Origin: Sipunculus nudus
Lineage: Eukaryota; Annelida; Sipuncula; Golfingiida; Sipunculidae
Length of the DNA stretch: 64,000 nt
Assembly (NCBI GenBank): GCA_026874595.1
Contig: CM049314.1
Coordinates: 31,011,729 to 31,075,728, forward strand
Direction of reading: 5' to 3'
Part shown: positions 24,949 to 35,998 of the stretch, piece after piece
Numbering within the stretch: the stretch's first letter is position 1
Layout: each line of letters begins with the position of its first letter
Notes under the pieces: generated by a model
Told to the model about the DNA's origin: nothing
What the model saw: the letters and a program-made list of their open reading frames with translations, nothing else
The model's database searches: none
Translations under genes and position numbers: made by a program

Positions 24949-25628
24949 GTGACTGTGCTGGGCTCCTCCTGTTCATCGGTTTTTTTAGCAAAGATAAGTC
25001 TTATTACCGACAGCAGCAAACCACAGAGTAAGTCTATAGACAATTACATCAACATTTCGTCGTTCCATTATAATTCTTTAGATGACTTAGTGAAAGTTAT
25101 GTCGCCTGGATGTTTCTTCGGTGTCGTTGATATGGCTAAGGCCTATCGATGTGTGCCGATGCACCCAGGTCACAGACAGTACCAAGGTGTACCATGAAAG
25201 TTTAATGATGAGTCAGATTGGCCAAGTTTTTTACAGATAATTGTCTGTGTTTCTGACGTAAATGTGCCCCGCTTATTTTCACTAGAATATAAAATTCTAT
25301 AGTTCGAGCAATGAGTATAAAAGGTTGCACTATGATCATCTGTTTGGATGATTTCGTGATTGCTGCCAGCGAATATGAAGAGGGCAGACAGGCCCAGTTT
25401 TGCCTAATTTATTTATTAAGAAGCTTGGATTTTGGTATATCTCGGGAAAAAGTACAATCCCCTATGACGTGTGTGAAATCCCCTAATCTTAAATTAAGAT
25501 ATAATGCTTGCCGGTTCTGTTTATATAAAGAACTCAAAGGCAGACATACTCGTTTGCGAACTACTCTCCGGCTTTTAAGCGACGAACAGACAGATTTAAC
25601 CAAGATTAATGTTTCCATTATTATCTAA
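24949..25628 (+). pseudogene. DIRS/Ngaro-like retrotransposon reverse transcriptase (broken)
   Basis: The first frame has SIDNYINISSFHYNSLDDLV, then PGCFFGVVDMAKAYRCVPM and HRQYQGV, which is RT motif A with its Asp and the typical YR.VP...HWQYQGV context. A TGA at 25195 and further stops follow, with sequence (WPSF....VPRLFS) matching the LCFG...AP..F region. After a frameshift, the frame at 25311-25628 has ICLDDFVIAASEYEEGR (motif C, LDD in place of YLDD) and LLRSLDFGISREKVQSP, the RSLGF.I...KV block usual downstream of the YLDD in tyrosine-recombinase retrotransposons. No recombinase or split repeats were found nearby, so only an RT remnant survives. The assignment rests on motif resemblance. 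Confidence 0.75.
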
Positions 25629-26976
25629 TAAACGGGTGTTAGATTCCAGGGTAATCCTAACTGTGCACCTAGATAAATGGGGATTTCCTTTGGTAAATGC
25701 TGCCTGATAGATGCCGATCAGTTGCAGACAAGAGCTCATTACAAGTGGTACACTGGGCGTATTGGAATAATTGATGCTTTAATAGAAGTAAGAACTATTT
25801 AACGACTGAAAGTTTCTTTCTCGGAATACCTGATTTCTTGCATTATCGCCCATCGATCACAAACGATTGCAGAGACTTAGTTGTGAACTAATTATTGCAA
25901 ATGTTCTCAATAGTTATTTGTAGGACTTAAATACGTCTCAGTTAATATGTGAATGGGTAAAGTAACAAATACTACAATTACATGAAAACATACAGTTCAG
26001 TAACTGACCGGGTCATATGTGCATCTTTTACGCTGTAATGATTTTTTTCTCCCTGTGTGACCACACTATGCACAACTCCTCTTATCATCTTTATTTAACG
26101 CTCGGATGGATTTGACGGGAGTTTACGTCTCGCGGCTCCTTATCAGACCGGTCCTACTGTCTTGCTCTTTGTGAATGGGATAAGGTACAGTTAAAGGTAT
26201 AATGAAAATTATCCATTATACAGATATAATGGGTCAGATTAACCAGTTAGTCTACAAGTGGCTCCCCCTCTCGGTGAAATTAGGGCGGGGGGAGGGGGGG
26301 GGGGCGTTAATTAACATGCGCAAGTGCGCTCAGGAGAATCGTAACAAGTGCACACTGGTCACCCGCGTGTGATTTCTAAGTTGGTTGTGCCGCTTTATTC
26401 TCTGAATTCATATATCCTTTTATTGTTAAATATACGACGGGAGCTTGCGGCTCGTTGTCATACCGGCCTTGCTGTCTTGTTGTTTGTGAATGAGATAAGG
26501 TTCATGATAAATTCTACTACATTGAGCTTAGAGATTACAGCGTCACCAAGTACTGCTTGTAGTGTGAACTTTTTTTTATCTTTGTGATAATTGGAGTTTG
26601 TCATGATCGCGTGGCAATGCCCATCCGACTTTGCATGCAATTAGTCAGAGGACATGTCACATGGTCGGAAAAGTAAGTGACGCATATATAGGACTGGGGG
26701 AATTAGGTATGCGTCTTCTGTCAATTGTATTTTTATCTTGAAACAAGAATTTGTAGATATGATTAATCAGAAGTGAACGAAGGGTACTTCTCACGTCTGA
26801 TAATTTATTACCTTCTTGTGACAGCGACAAGAGAGTCAGGCCACATTGAGATATGGCCTAACATAACTAAGTAGAATAAATAATGCAACAAGAACTATCT
26901 AGATGACCTGGCAGTAAATCATGGTTGTGCACAAGACAACATGGGTATTTTTTTTCTTTCTTCGTTAATAGTTTTT
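25629..26976. other. non-coding spacer with G-run and duplicated motif
   Basis: No gene supported. Two similar stretches (about 26100-26190 and 26430-26500) share ACGGGAGYTTRCG, TCATACCGG-like and TTGTGAATGRGATAAGGT sequences about 330 bases apart, suggesting an old local repeat. A G-run lies at about 26290-26304. Confidence 0.5.
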
Positions 26977-27934
26977 GTCCCCCACCGTCGCCGAAGGCGT
27001 CGTCGGCGGGGGACATAAACATGTTGAGCGTCTGTCTCTCCGACCGTCTTTTCGTCCGTCTGTCGGTCTATCCAACCGTCAGACACACATTTGATAACGC
27101 AATAACTCGAAGAGAATTTGAGGTACAGTCACCAAACCAGCAGGATTGAAGTACCTCATGAAGGGCTAGATTAAGTTCGAACATGGATGACCTTGACACA
27201 TTTTTGAAGGTCAAAGTGGCAATAATGCTCAACTAATGTTATCGCAATCACTGTCTTTTCGTCCGTCTGTCGGTCTATCCAACCGTCAGACACACATTTG
27301 ATAACGCAATAACTCGAAGAGAATTTAAGGTACAGTCATCAAACTTGCAACATTGATGTATCTTATCAAGTGCTAGTTCAAGTTCGGTCAACGATGACCT
27401 TGATGCATTTCAAGGCTCCAGCAACGATAATACTACAATGATGATAACGCAATAACCCCAAAAGGATTTGATGAAAAGTCACCAATCGTGCAGCATTGAC
27501 GCACCTCATGAAGGGCTGAGTCATGTTCGAACATGGATGACCTTGACACATTTTTCAAGGTATCCCTGGCGATAATGCTAAAATAATGTTAACGCAATAC
27601 CTCGAAAAGAATTTGAGGCGCACCCGCAAAACGTGCAGCTTTGATGCACTTTATAAAGGCTAGGTCATGTTTGAATTTAAATGACCATGACGCACTTTTC
27701 AAGGTCGCAGAGGCGACAGTGCTAACGGGAATGTAACGCAATAACTTGAAGGCACAGTCACCAATCTTGCAGCATTGATGCACCTTATGAAGAGGTCAAG
27801 TTCGAACATGGATGACCTTCATATAGTTTCCAAGGTCACAGAGTTAATCTTGGTGGGTGACATTGGCCCAACTTAAATTTAATACATGTATTCACAACTT
27901 CCTTCTCCATCTATTCCCACAACAGGCGGGGGAC
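26977..27934. mobile_element. element with short inverted ends and internal 145-bp tandem repeats
   Basis: The left end GTCCCCCACCG and the right end GGCGGGGGAC are imperfect inverted repeats. The left arm itself folds (CCGTCGCCGAAGGC then GTCGGCGGGGGAC). Inside, units beginning GATAACGCAATAACTCGAA recur at 27093, 27300, 27443, 27588 and 27732. The first gap (207) equals one 145-base unit plus a 62-base re-duplicated header (CTTTTCGTCCGTCTGTCGGT). Each unit carries a GATGACCTTGACRCATTT segment. This architecture (short inverted ends around a minisatellite core) is known in several bivalve repeat families. No protein is encoded. Confidence 0.65.
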
Positions 27935-28700
27935 ATACTTGATCTGTTCCACGGATCAACTTTTCCCAAGTTTATATAAAATCGGAATACGAGTGGTCTA
28001 ATAGTGTCGAAACATCCCTGTTCCAGTGAAATTTCCAACTAACCAAACAAAAACAGCACATACTGAGAAGGCACTCCGCTGCTGTTTATATGAAACACAT
28101 TTATGACCTAAAAATAGACAGGGATTTTCGTTTTTAATGTTTGGTATTACTCATAGGAGATTTCCATTCCTAAACCAAAAAAAGCCATTTACAAATCGAG
28201 AAATAAGGTAATTACAAAACAAAACTACGAAGAAGACACAAAACGCATACCTCCGCCGACAGCACTCATGCTCACTTCAAAAGGTAATCAACCCAGATAC
28301 GGACATTAACGTTCCACATTTATTCACTTAAATTCTGTGAAAGCAAAATGATATATCGACTATTTACAAAGTTTGAAACAAATGCATACTGTCAATTTGT
28401 CCACACAAAATACAACAAAAATATTTAGAAAGATTGAAGATTTTGTCTGGTGATAATAAAGATGTGTAAGTTTTGTCCCTCTATTTTAACGAGTGTGATG
28501 CATGTGACGTTATCTGGGGGGGGGGGGGGGGGGGATGGTTATGACCCCGCCATAAGCCCTGCTCAAATGCATTATAAAGCAAGACATAGATTGTAACTAG
28601 GAGCGTGTTAGTTTACTCTGAGTTTTTTTCCAGATTTTTTTTTGTTAGTTCGAAAAAAAGGGCCCCTATGCCCCCCCCCGACCCTAAATTCTAGAAACCT
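27935..28700. other. spacer with long G-run
   Basis: No coding feature. It has a G-run (about 28517-28534) next to GGATGGTTATGACCCCGCC, and a C-run near 28671. Confidence 0.55.
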
Positions 28701-28702
28701 TG

Positions 28703-28775
28703 AAACGTCACTTCATTTGACCTCTACGATATTGACGTCACCATGACGACTGACGTCAGCTACTCAGTATAAAAG
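28703..28775 (+). promoter_or_regulatory. CRE-CRE-TATA promoter-like cluster
   Basis: Two perfect cyclic-AMP-response palindromes TGACGTCA lie at 28733-28740 and 28751-28758, 18 bases apart. A half-site AACGTCAC lies just upstream and an ATGACGAC lies between them. A consensus TATAAAAG follows at 28768-28775, so transcription would start near 28800 on the plus strand. No long open frame follows. The next supported coding exons on this strand are at 33114 (candidate) and 35999 (UGT), so this could be a distant promoter, a non-coding transcript's promoter, or chance. The spacing of sites is what makes it notable. Confidence 0.45.
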
Positions 28776-28951
28776 ATAAAGGTATCGGTGAACAAAAGGA
28801 TACCTTCTTTTTTTCGTAGGATTTCTCAGCAAGTTTTCAATTGAATTTTTTTAACATTACTTTTAGATATTACTTCCGGTTCCATATAGTATTCCCACAT
28901 GAATCTACACTAGATGTAACACCTTTTCCTTGGTAACAAACGATTCACTAG

Positions 28952-29114
28952 CAGGGGCGGACCCAAGATTTTGAAAAAGGGGGGGGGGGGGGGGCAATGA
29001 AAGATGACCTAAAAAAAGGCCCCCGTGTCCGGAAAAGGGGGGTGGGGTCCAAACCACAAAATTTTGTCCGCAACCCTTAAAATAAAGTTCCCCCCCCCCG
29101 CGGATCCGCTTCTG
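28952..29114. mobile_element. small MITE-like element (candidate)
   Basis: The left end CAGGGGCGGACCC and the reverse complement of the right end CAGAAGCGGATCC match at most positions. Such CAGnGGCGGATCC termini are common among hAT-type MITEs. The interior is mainly a G-run, GGGGTGGGGTCC and a C-run. The 8-base flanks (TTCACTAG, AAGTCTAG) agree only in the last four bases, so a target duplication is not established. Confidence 0.35.
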
Positions 29115-29682
29115 AAGTCTAGACAGCCAGGCTGACTCGCATACATATTGATCATGATATCTGAGGGAAGGGGTTACATGAGAAAAAAATACCTCTTATC
29201 AATCACGTATAAATAGGTTCACCTTATATCAGATGAATCTTTGGACCAAAAGCTGATAAGCCCACGAGAGGTGTTGGGTGATTTCTGACACCATTTTACA
29301 ATTAGGGTGCGAAGCAGAGAGCAGCACCTCGCCATCCTGGTGGTAAGTTGGTCGCGAGTAGTCGATCTAATATAATATAAGACATTACTTCTCAATTGAA
29401 TATAACAAAATGCTACTGTTCACATTACGGATCTGATGATAGTATGTGCCGTCAGTTTAAAACTAATGAGCAGCACAATACACGTATTTACAACTGTAAC
29501 CAAGACTAGTTCTTCTGTAATATGTTGCAATAAAAACATTTTTTTTTCAAGAGTGATCAAGAGTGTTTAATTTACTAGTTTTGTTGTTAACATACCGTGT
29601 ATTTCAAGAATCAAGTGTTATTCTGAAGTATGATTTTCATGTGACCTGTACCTTACATGCCAACACACAAGGCAAAAACAAA

Positions 29683-29684
<2 letters not shown>
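29115..29684. other. spacer, no feature seen
   Basis: AT-rich sequence without a supported gene or defined repeat. Confidence 0.5.
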
Positions 29685-29737
<53 letters not shown>

Positions 29738-29756
29738 TAAATATATATATATATAA
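29685..29756. repeat. (TA)n microsatellite
   Basis: Long TA tract with a few interruptions at its right end. Open frames spelling YIYIYI here are artefacts. Confidence 0.95.
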
Positions 29757-32313
29757 ATGATATTCATTCGATAACATATATGATATATTAATATATCCTT
29801 ATTACTGAACACATATGACTTAATAAAATGCAGTAGAAAGTGTTGCCGCAACACAGGCTATAAACATAAAGTTGGAATATTGATACAAAGGATACACAGT
29901 CACTCCCTTTCGTCTGTCTTTTTTTTGCGTGTCTTGTGTTTCTGTGTTTGTGTCGGTTCACAATACAAGTCACGCAGTCATGAACCGAATGCCATGACAT
30001 TTTCAAAGCCCCTCGTCCATACTCCAGTGAAGAATTGGGTAGATTTTAGTATAGGTTGAATATTTGTTTTTTTTTTTAATATCCACAAATGTGCCGACAT
30101 ATATGGACGGATGAACCTAGGAATATTGCCTAAATATGTGAATGCGAACACGTTTTTTTTTAATTTCGAACAAATAACAGTAATCCAGGAAATAGTGTTA
30201 AACTTACCTCAAAGCGTCGTTCACAGGTAAAAATATTTGGTGTGTTTCCCCCGATATCTAAAGTCAGTTGCGATGCCATATCATTATTTTACATCTGCAC
30301 TTAAAACGGAGAATTTAAAAAGCAGGGATAGGTATGACAATCAGTTTTGGTTTTGTTGGCGTGGATCGTACATGATTATATGTTTCATTAGAAAAGATTC
30401 TGATAATGGCCTTTTATACTCTCCTTTTGTACAGGTTGAGGACGCCGGACGACCTGGGTAAACTCACATGCCTTGGGGCCCCGGCAATACACTAAGATCG
30501 TCAGGTAGGGGAGTTTTTTTAATCCTAATATAGCTGATGCCTAAAAAGCACCTGTTCAAAAGGTTATCAGTTTGTTAAAAGAGTTTCGGACCCATGTCCA
30601 CATCCAGTGTGACGTTTCCTGTTGTAGTGGGAGTGGATAAATATGTACCAGTATAACAAAAGGCGCCATTGTTTAAAATGGCCGCAAATAAACTTTTAAT
30701 TTCCAAAACATGATCCTGACATAGTCTTAGAAGGAAGTATACTATTATAAAGCATGTCATAAAATAATAATAATGTGCTTAGTTGAATTTTACTATTTTT
30801 ACTTGATTTGCCTCATATATATTTGCTTGCAGAGCATCCATTCATGAAAGTAGATTAAAATTAAAATTGTCAGTATATTTATTTTATTTTTTTTTTACAA
30901 TTGTTTAATGGTGGAAATGTCTTTACAAACTTTCTGGTACACATTATAATGTACATCCCTGATTATATCGAACATTTTGAGAGTGCAAAAAATGGTCCTA
31001 AAATGAGTTTATCCTTTAACTACTTAAATATATGCAATTTGGCCATGTGCTGTAAGGCATTGTAATTAAGTAGGTTTCTCATCGGTAATATATAGTCTTC
31101 TTTGAAAATAACATAAGTCAAAGTATTTAGAGGCAAACTGGGTAAGATTTAAAGTGACTCCAAATTGTGTCAGAGAAAAGGTATAAAATGATACTCAGTG
31201 TAATAAACTGGAAATCTGTAACTTATAGGGTAATCCAGTTACTCACTCTCATTTGACAGCAAACTGTTAGATTTAACGAGATTTAACGTTGTTTCACGGA
31301 AATCTTTAAAGGATCTACATAATGCGGATGAATAGATCTTTATTGCTTTCTCAGTGACAAAGATGTAAAATAAAACGGACAGACAGAAAACAAAAGAACC
31401 AGGGTCAAGACCAAGTCAGTAATTCCTTCATGCAGTATCAAACGACGACAAAATGAGCTATAGTTGGTGTCGCTATGATAATTACCGTTTTTCCTTGATC
31501 AGACGCCGGGCCTTAAAATGCCGCCTGCCTCATTTAATCGCCGGGGAAAACAATGTCTCAGAAAAATAAACGCCGGCCTTGAATTAACGCTCCCGAAATA
31601 AACGGAATGTTGCGCTTCTAAAGAATCTACTCATTTTCCCGCTTTCTGCTTTGACCGTTTATGATGCACTTAAACACCAGGTGGCCTGTCTGCTGAAAAA
31701 AAAACAACTTTTTTGACTAGCAGCCAACCAAATGCCAGTCAACAACCACTCGACAGGTATCAGGCTCCGCCCAAAAACAACCTGTTGGGGGTCATTCTCT
31801 CTGAGCCTGTCGCCTGTTCATACGGTTGCTGGGGCGATTTGATGCAATATCCATACAAATTGACCGGAGACTTTTGTGTGAATTTTGAATTGTGTTGATA
31901 ACATTTTTTATCTCTTTAAATCTTTCTTTTTTATCTTACATGCGTGCCTGTTTCCATGAGAAACATCAAATATTCCCGATTCGTCCATTATGATTAAAGC
32001 CGATCTCCGCTCCTAGTAAACGATACACAAATACGTCAGTAGTGAGAAGGTTAACTTTGTCCCTGCTGAGAAGCTAGGTAAAAATAGCATCGCTTGTCAC
32101 AAGCGGTACAACTTGGTAAGATGAGAGTTTACCTCACTTTTGTTTGAACAGAACTGTTCAAATAGGTACGGGCACATATTTATTGTGTATCCCGAAAACA
32201 CCAAAACTACACTTCTCAAATATTCTTTAAAAAAATGATAGTATTTACTCTTGTCGACAAATATGCATTTAGTGGAATATTCCTGGCAGTAAATGTCACA
32301 TACCATTATATTA
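29757..32313. other. non-coding spacer
   Basis: No gene supported. At 31495-31620 a loosely phased series of CGCCGGGCCTTAAAAT, CGCCGGGGAAAA and CGCCGGCCTTGAATTAACG occurs, resembling a dispersed repeat. The remainder is AT-rich with poly-T tracts. Confidence 0.5.
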
Positions 32314-32594
32314 CAGGTCGGAAACGTTTGTGAAACGTTGTGTCAAGTTGAGTTAGTTAAAACAGGAGAGGAGAGTGGCATGAAAATGAATTACACAGTG
32401 CCGTTATACGTGTTGGACCCCCGTATTTCGATGGAACCAATATTACCAGTTGTACATGGTGTAGAGTCAGTGGAAGAGCCACCTCTTGTTCAGTATATAC
32501 CAGGTCGGAAACGTGTCAATACGCTGCGTCAAGCTATATCAGTTAAAACAGGAGAGGAAAGTGTCATGAAAATGAATAACGCTGTGCCGTTATA
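32314..32594 (+). repeat. two-unit 187-bp repeat
   Basis: A unit of about 95 bases, from CAGGTCGGAAACGT through AGTTAAAACAGGAGAGG and ATGAAAATGAAT to GTGCCGTTATA, occurs at 32314-32408 and 32501-32594. A 100-codon open frame (32293-32595) spans both and shows the repeated peptide VKTGEES.MKMN..VPL. I recognise no family. It may be coding (a short repeat protein or exon) or simply an old local duplication; the frame being open through both units is the only argument for coding. Confidence 0.45.
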
Positions 32595-33113
32595 AGTATT
32601 GATTGGTCTTTTAGCACCTGTAGGGATGATGAAATTGACCTTAGAATGGACAGAGTCGCAAAACCTTTCTTTTAACTGGTTCAGTAATAGGTTCCATTTT
32701 CTACAATCTAAAATATACAAAATATGCACAGTTGTACCTCAACCGAAAAAAAAAATTCATATTAACTTTCAATATTTAGTCATTCTAAAAATAACCTTAA
32801 GCATAGCCTGACAATGTTAACCCATTTTCACAAATACTTATGTGAGACAATTTCAAACTGAAAATGTCAGAATCCCAAACTTGTTTAAAACGTATTTAAT
32901 CGAAATGTTGATGGTTAAATACATCTCAACACAATCAACTTACCACCAATCGACATATTACCTGACATGCTTTCTCAGGGTTGTACTTTCTTATAGGACA
33001 CATCAATCAGTGCTGCCATCTTGATAAACAGCGGTCATATTTGATTATTTTCAGTTACGTAGGCAACCATCATTTTCTTACATTTAATGGGAGTTCAATA
33101 TCACCAGACTGAT
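32595..33113. other. spacer, no feature seen
   Basis: AT-rich sequence with no supported gene. Confidence 0.5.
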
Positions 33114-33153
33114 ATGAAGTTTTTAGTATTTATTGTGGTGTTTCCAGTTTTAA
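33114..33153 (+). CDS. candidate upstream exon encoding a signal-peptide-like leader
   Basis: An ATG opens MKFLVFIVVFPVL, a charged-then-hydrophobic leader, and is followed one base later by a strong 5' splice site (A|GTAAGTATG, GT at 33154). The leftover base gives phase 1. Joining to the acceptor AG at 35983-35984 restores a frame (R-L-G-P-T) leading directly into the Met at 35999 of the UGT gene. If used, the UGT would carry two N-terminal hydrophobic segments, which is unusual, so this may instead be an alternative first exon or an unrelated coincidence (frame agreement alone is a one-in-three event). Transcript evidence would settle it. Confidence 0.3.
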
Positions 33154-34497
33154 GTAAGTATGATTGTTTCTCTAAATTGCACTGTATTAAACACCGTATC
33201 ATGTATAGATGTTAACGTGGGAACGTAGGTTTAGGGAAGCAAGGTGTTTTATTCGATTGCAGTTTCAGTTCTTTTCACTTCTATAAAACATGTCAATTAA
33301 ACCTTATGAAACAGCTGTAAGAATAATAACGTCAGCACCTGATCGAACACAATCTGACATATTATTTTAGTCATTGAAAATTTTTAACCAAAGACTAACC
33401 AAAGATTACAGTTAAGTGGGTGTTTCTTTTCATGTATAAGTTTAACAAAGGTCTCCTACCGTCTCTTGTTAATAATTTATTTTCAGTAAATACTTATGTT
33501 TATAATACCAGACAATGTTAACATTTATAATTTCCAGATAGCATAAGTGCAGCAATGTATAGAACTATCCGTTTTAAATGGGTTAATTTATGGAATGCTT
33601 ACAGGATAGTATTTGACAACACCAAGTCTGTCTACGTGTTTCAGAAAAAGATAAAACAGCATTTAATGTCTCAAAAGAAGATAATTAATTCAATATAAAA
33701 TATTTCGTTCAACTATTCATGCACATTTCCTGTTTACTGCACAAAATTACCTGTTTGCTCTGATTAATAAATGCACTGTTATTAGTAAAGGGGCATGTAC
33801 CTCTTTAATGTTTAGCCCCCTTTGATCAATGGCATAAAATGTATACTTGTTCGTGATATATCACCATGATTTGAAGCATGTTTCTATTTGAATTATGCCT
33901 TGGTCAATCAAGTTCAAGTTCGAGTTCATTTCGTGACGTTATGAGAATCGTTTCTTGTCCGACCCGTCACACCTTGTCAAGAAAGTTTCCTTTAGAAGCA
34001 TTAATTGGTGAAGTTTTCAAGACAACGCATGTGCAAGCATCATTTTCTCATAATCTTGTTTAAGGATGCGAGCCCATTTAATATTCCTGCATTGAACGGC
34101 AGATCTCCATAATATTGTAAGGCGATAGGCCAGATGCGTTGTCAGGGTGTATGGCGTAAACATCGTTATATATGCTCAGGGCACCATAGACAAAACTATA
34201 ATCTACCCTGGGCAATCTATACTTCGTGCCTTCTAGCAGTCAAATGGCCAAGTGGATTGTCAGAGATTGTCAGAGAATCGATCAGTGGAGGCACGGTTTC
34301 CCAGTGTAATGAGAGTCATAGTCTGAAGGCGGGATGTGCAGCTCACAAAAGGACATGTGAGTTATGTTAACAGATGGACTTGTAAATGGTTGTTAATCAT
34401 CAGCCCCGGTCACGCCCAGGAACATACCAGAGGACTTAACATTGACTGATCTTTTCGTGGTACCGAACATGACCCGAGTTGTATCATGTTCGTGTAA
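33154..34497. other. spacer or possible intron
   Basis: If the exon at 33114-33153 is real, this is the left part of a 2.8-kb intron. No coding feature seen. Confidence 0.4.
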
Positions 34498-34814
34498 AGC
34501 CCAGTCCCATATAAGCACGGATGAACAGGGCAGTCCCGGAAAGTGCCGAATCCTTACAAGGCGGCTACACGATCCACCCCGGATGTAGCCATCTCCCCAG
34601 ACCGTCACGGACGAACACGGCAGTTTTGAACTTACCAAAACTGCCATGTTGGCATACAGGAGCCCCAAGCACCCCCTCCACCCCCCCCCCCCCCCCCGAA
34701 CGTTCCAGGACCAACAGGGATCGCCGCGGACCATCGCGGCGGCTACATCGTTTTCATGCCGGATCGTGCCGGATGTGATCCCTGTTGATCCGGCATCTAT
34801 ATGGGACTGGGGCT
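34498..34814. mobile_element. 317-bp MITE-like element with AGCCC(C)AGTCCCATATA ends
   Basis: The left end AGCCCAGTCCCATATA and the reverse complement of the right end AGCCCCAGTCCCATATA are inverted repeats of about 16 bases. The interior is GC-rich with CACGGACGAACACGG-like and CGCCGCGGACCATCGCGGCGG-like partial palindromes and a C-run (about 34681-34697). No transposase. The flanks (TAA before, AAAGG after) do not give a clear target duplication. Confidence 0.6.
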
Positions 34815-35982
34815 AAAGGATACTGAAGTTATCAAAAGTGCTTGACAGTGCGTGCCTTAAGGAAACTGTCACCATGATCCGAGAGTGGAGGCTATTAGCC
34901 TATCAGTCAGTGTTATGGTGGGGTAATTTCCTAGGAGAGAGACTGTGGTGAACCAGTAAATTTTCCATCCGAGAGAACGCCAGTGAATATTGTTGCTGGG
35001 TACAGGGACATAGGCCAACATTCCTAAATAGTCACATGCACGACGGTCATGTGACCAGCGGACCAGCTTCATTGTTCAGAGAATATTATGTGTTGTCTTG
35101 AAATAAAAAGTTACCGGATTAGGATTAAACTGGACTCCGTGTTTTGGGCATAAATAGGACTCGGTGGAAATTTTCACGTCTGTGTGGAACATTGTCTCCA
35201 GAGAATTGTGTTACTTTATTTCATTATATTTCATTGTTTACTTTACACATGCCTGTCTCATTTCTTGAGTGTATCAGCAATCAAGCACACAACAGAAAAC
35301 AAAACAGTCGCTAACTGACAAGGAGTTTAAAAAAAAATACGGAATTCAAAATAACCTGAAAGGGCCAGTTACAATGTTAGAAAAAAATCAGAAATATGAG
35401 TATAAAAAATAACTATGTCATCACACGGCTGGCCGTGCTATTTAATCACATTAATTATTTATGTGTCTATGTGTATAATTTCCTGAAACGACTTACAGTT
35501 GTTATGTAATCTTTGATGAGAAGCAGTCCAAGGATCGGCAAAGTGATATTTTCAGATATATGGCTATTCTCAGTGATGGTATAACATGGAAAACAAAGCA
35601 TATGCCGGAATATACCATTGATGAAGAATTTAATCTAATTGCCTAGGCTTCACATGAAATGATGCGCAGTAAGGTGTATGATAAGCTTTTACTAGAGGTC
35701 ATAGAAAAGTATAATTGTTGACATGTTGCGCTAAATCTGACTGTAATTAAGGGGATAGGAAATTTATTTTTTTATCAATTACTGGCAACTTTATTCACAG
35801 TGATGTTCAATCCGGAACCGAAGCCGATTCTGGATGATGTTTTTACCGCAATAATTAGTATCACCATTGTTTGAACATAAATCTGAGATAAGGGTACTTT
35901 GCAAACATTTTATGTAGAATTGAAATATAAACAAACGAGAAACACTGTGCAACATAGTCAAATGTTCTTTCTTTGTTTTCGC
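34815..35982. other. 5' flank of the plus-strand UGT exon
   Basis: No coding feature. If the 33114 exon is real this is intron; otherwise it is upstream of a first coding exon. A pyrimidine-rich run precedes the acceptor at its right end. Confidence 0.5.
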
Positions 35983-35984
35983 AG
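35983..35984 (+). promoter_or_regulatory. 3' splice site before the UGT coding exon
   Basis: TTCTTTCTTTGTTTTCGCAG ends here: a pyrimidine-rich tract plus CAG, followed 14 bases later by ATG in good context (A at -3, G at +4). It implies at least one upstream, probably non-coding, exon. Confidence 0.6.
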
Positions 35985-35998
35985 GACTTGGACCCACA

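Noticed and set aside
27093-27880. CRISPR-like array of regularly spaced repeats
   Set aside because: Units are contiguous 145-base tandem repeats without short identical repeats and unique spacers, in a eukaryotic genome.
34393-34778. Gly/Pro-rich frames of 85 and 113 codons
   Set aside because: They run through the C-run and palindromic interior of the MITE at 34498-34814, with no domain.
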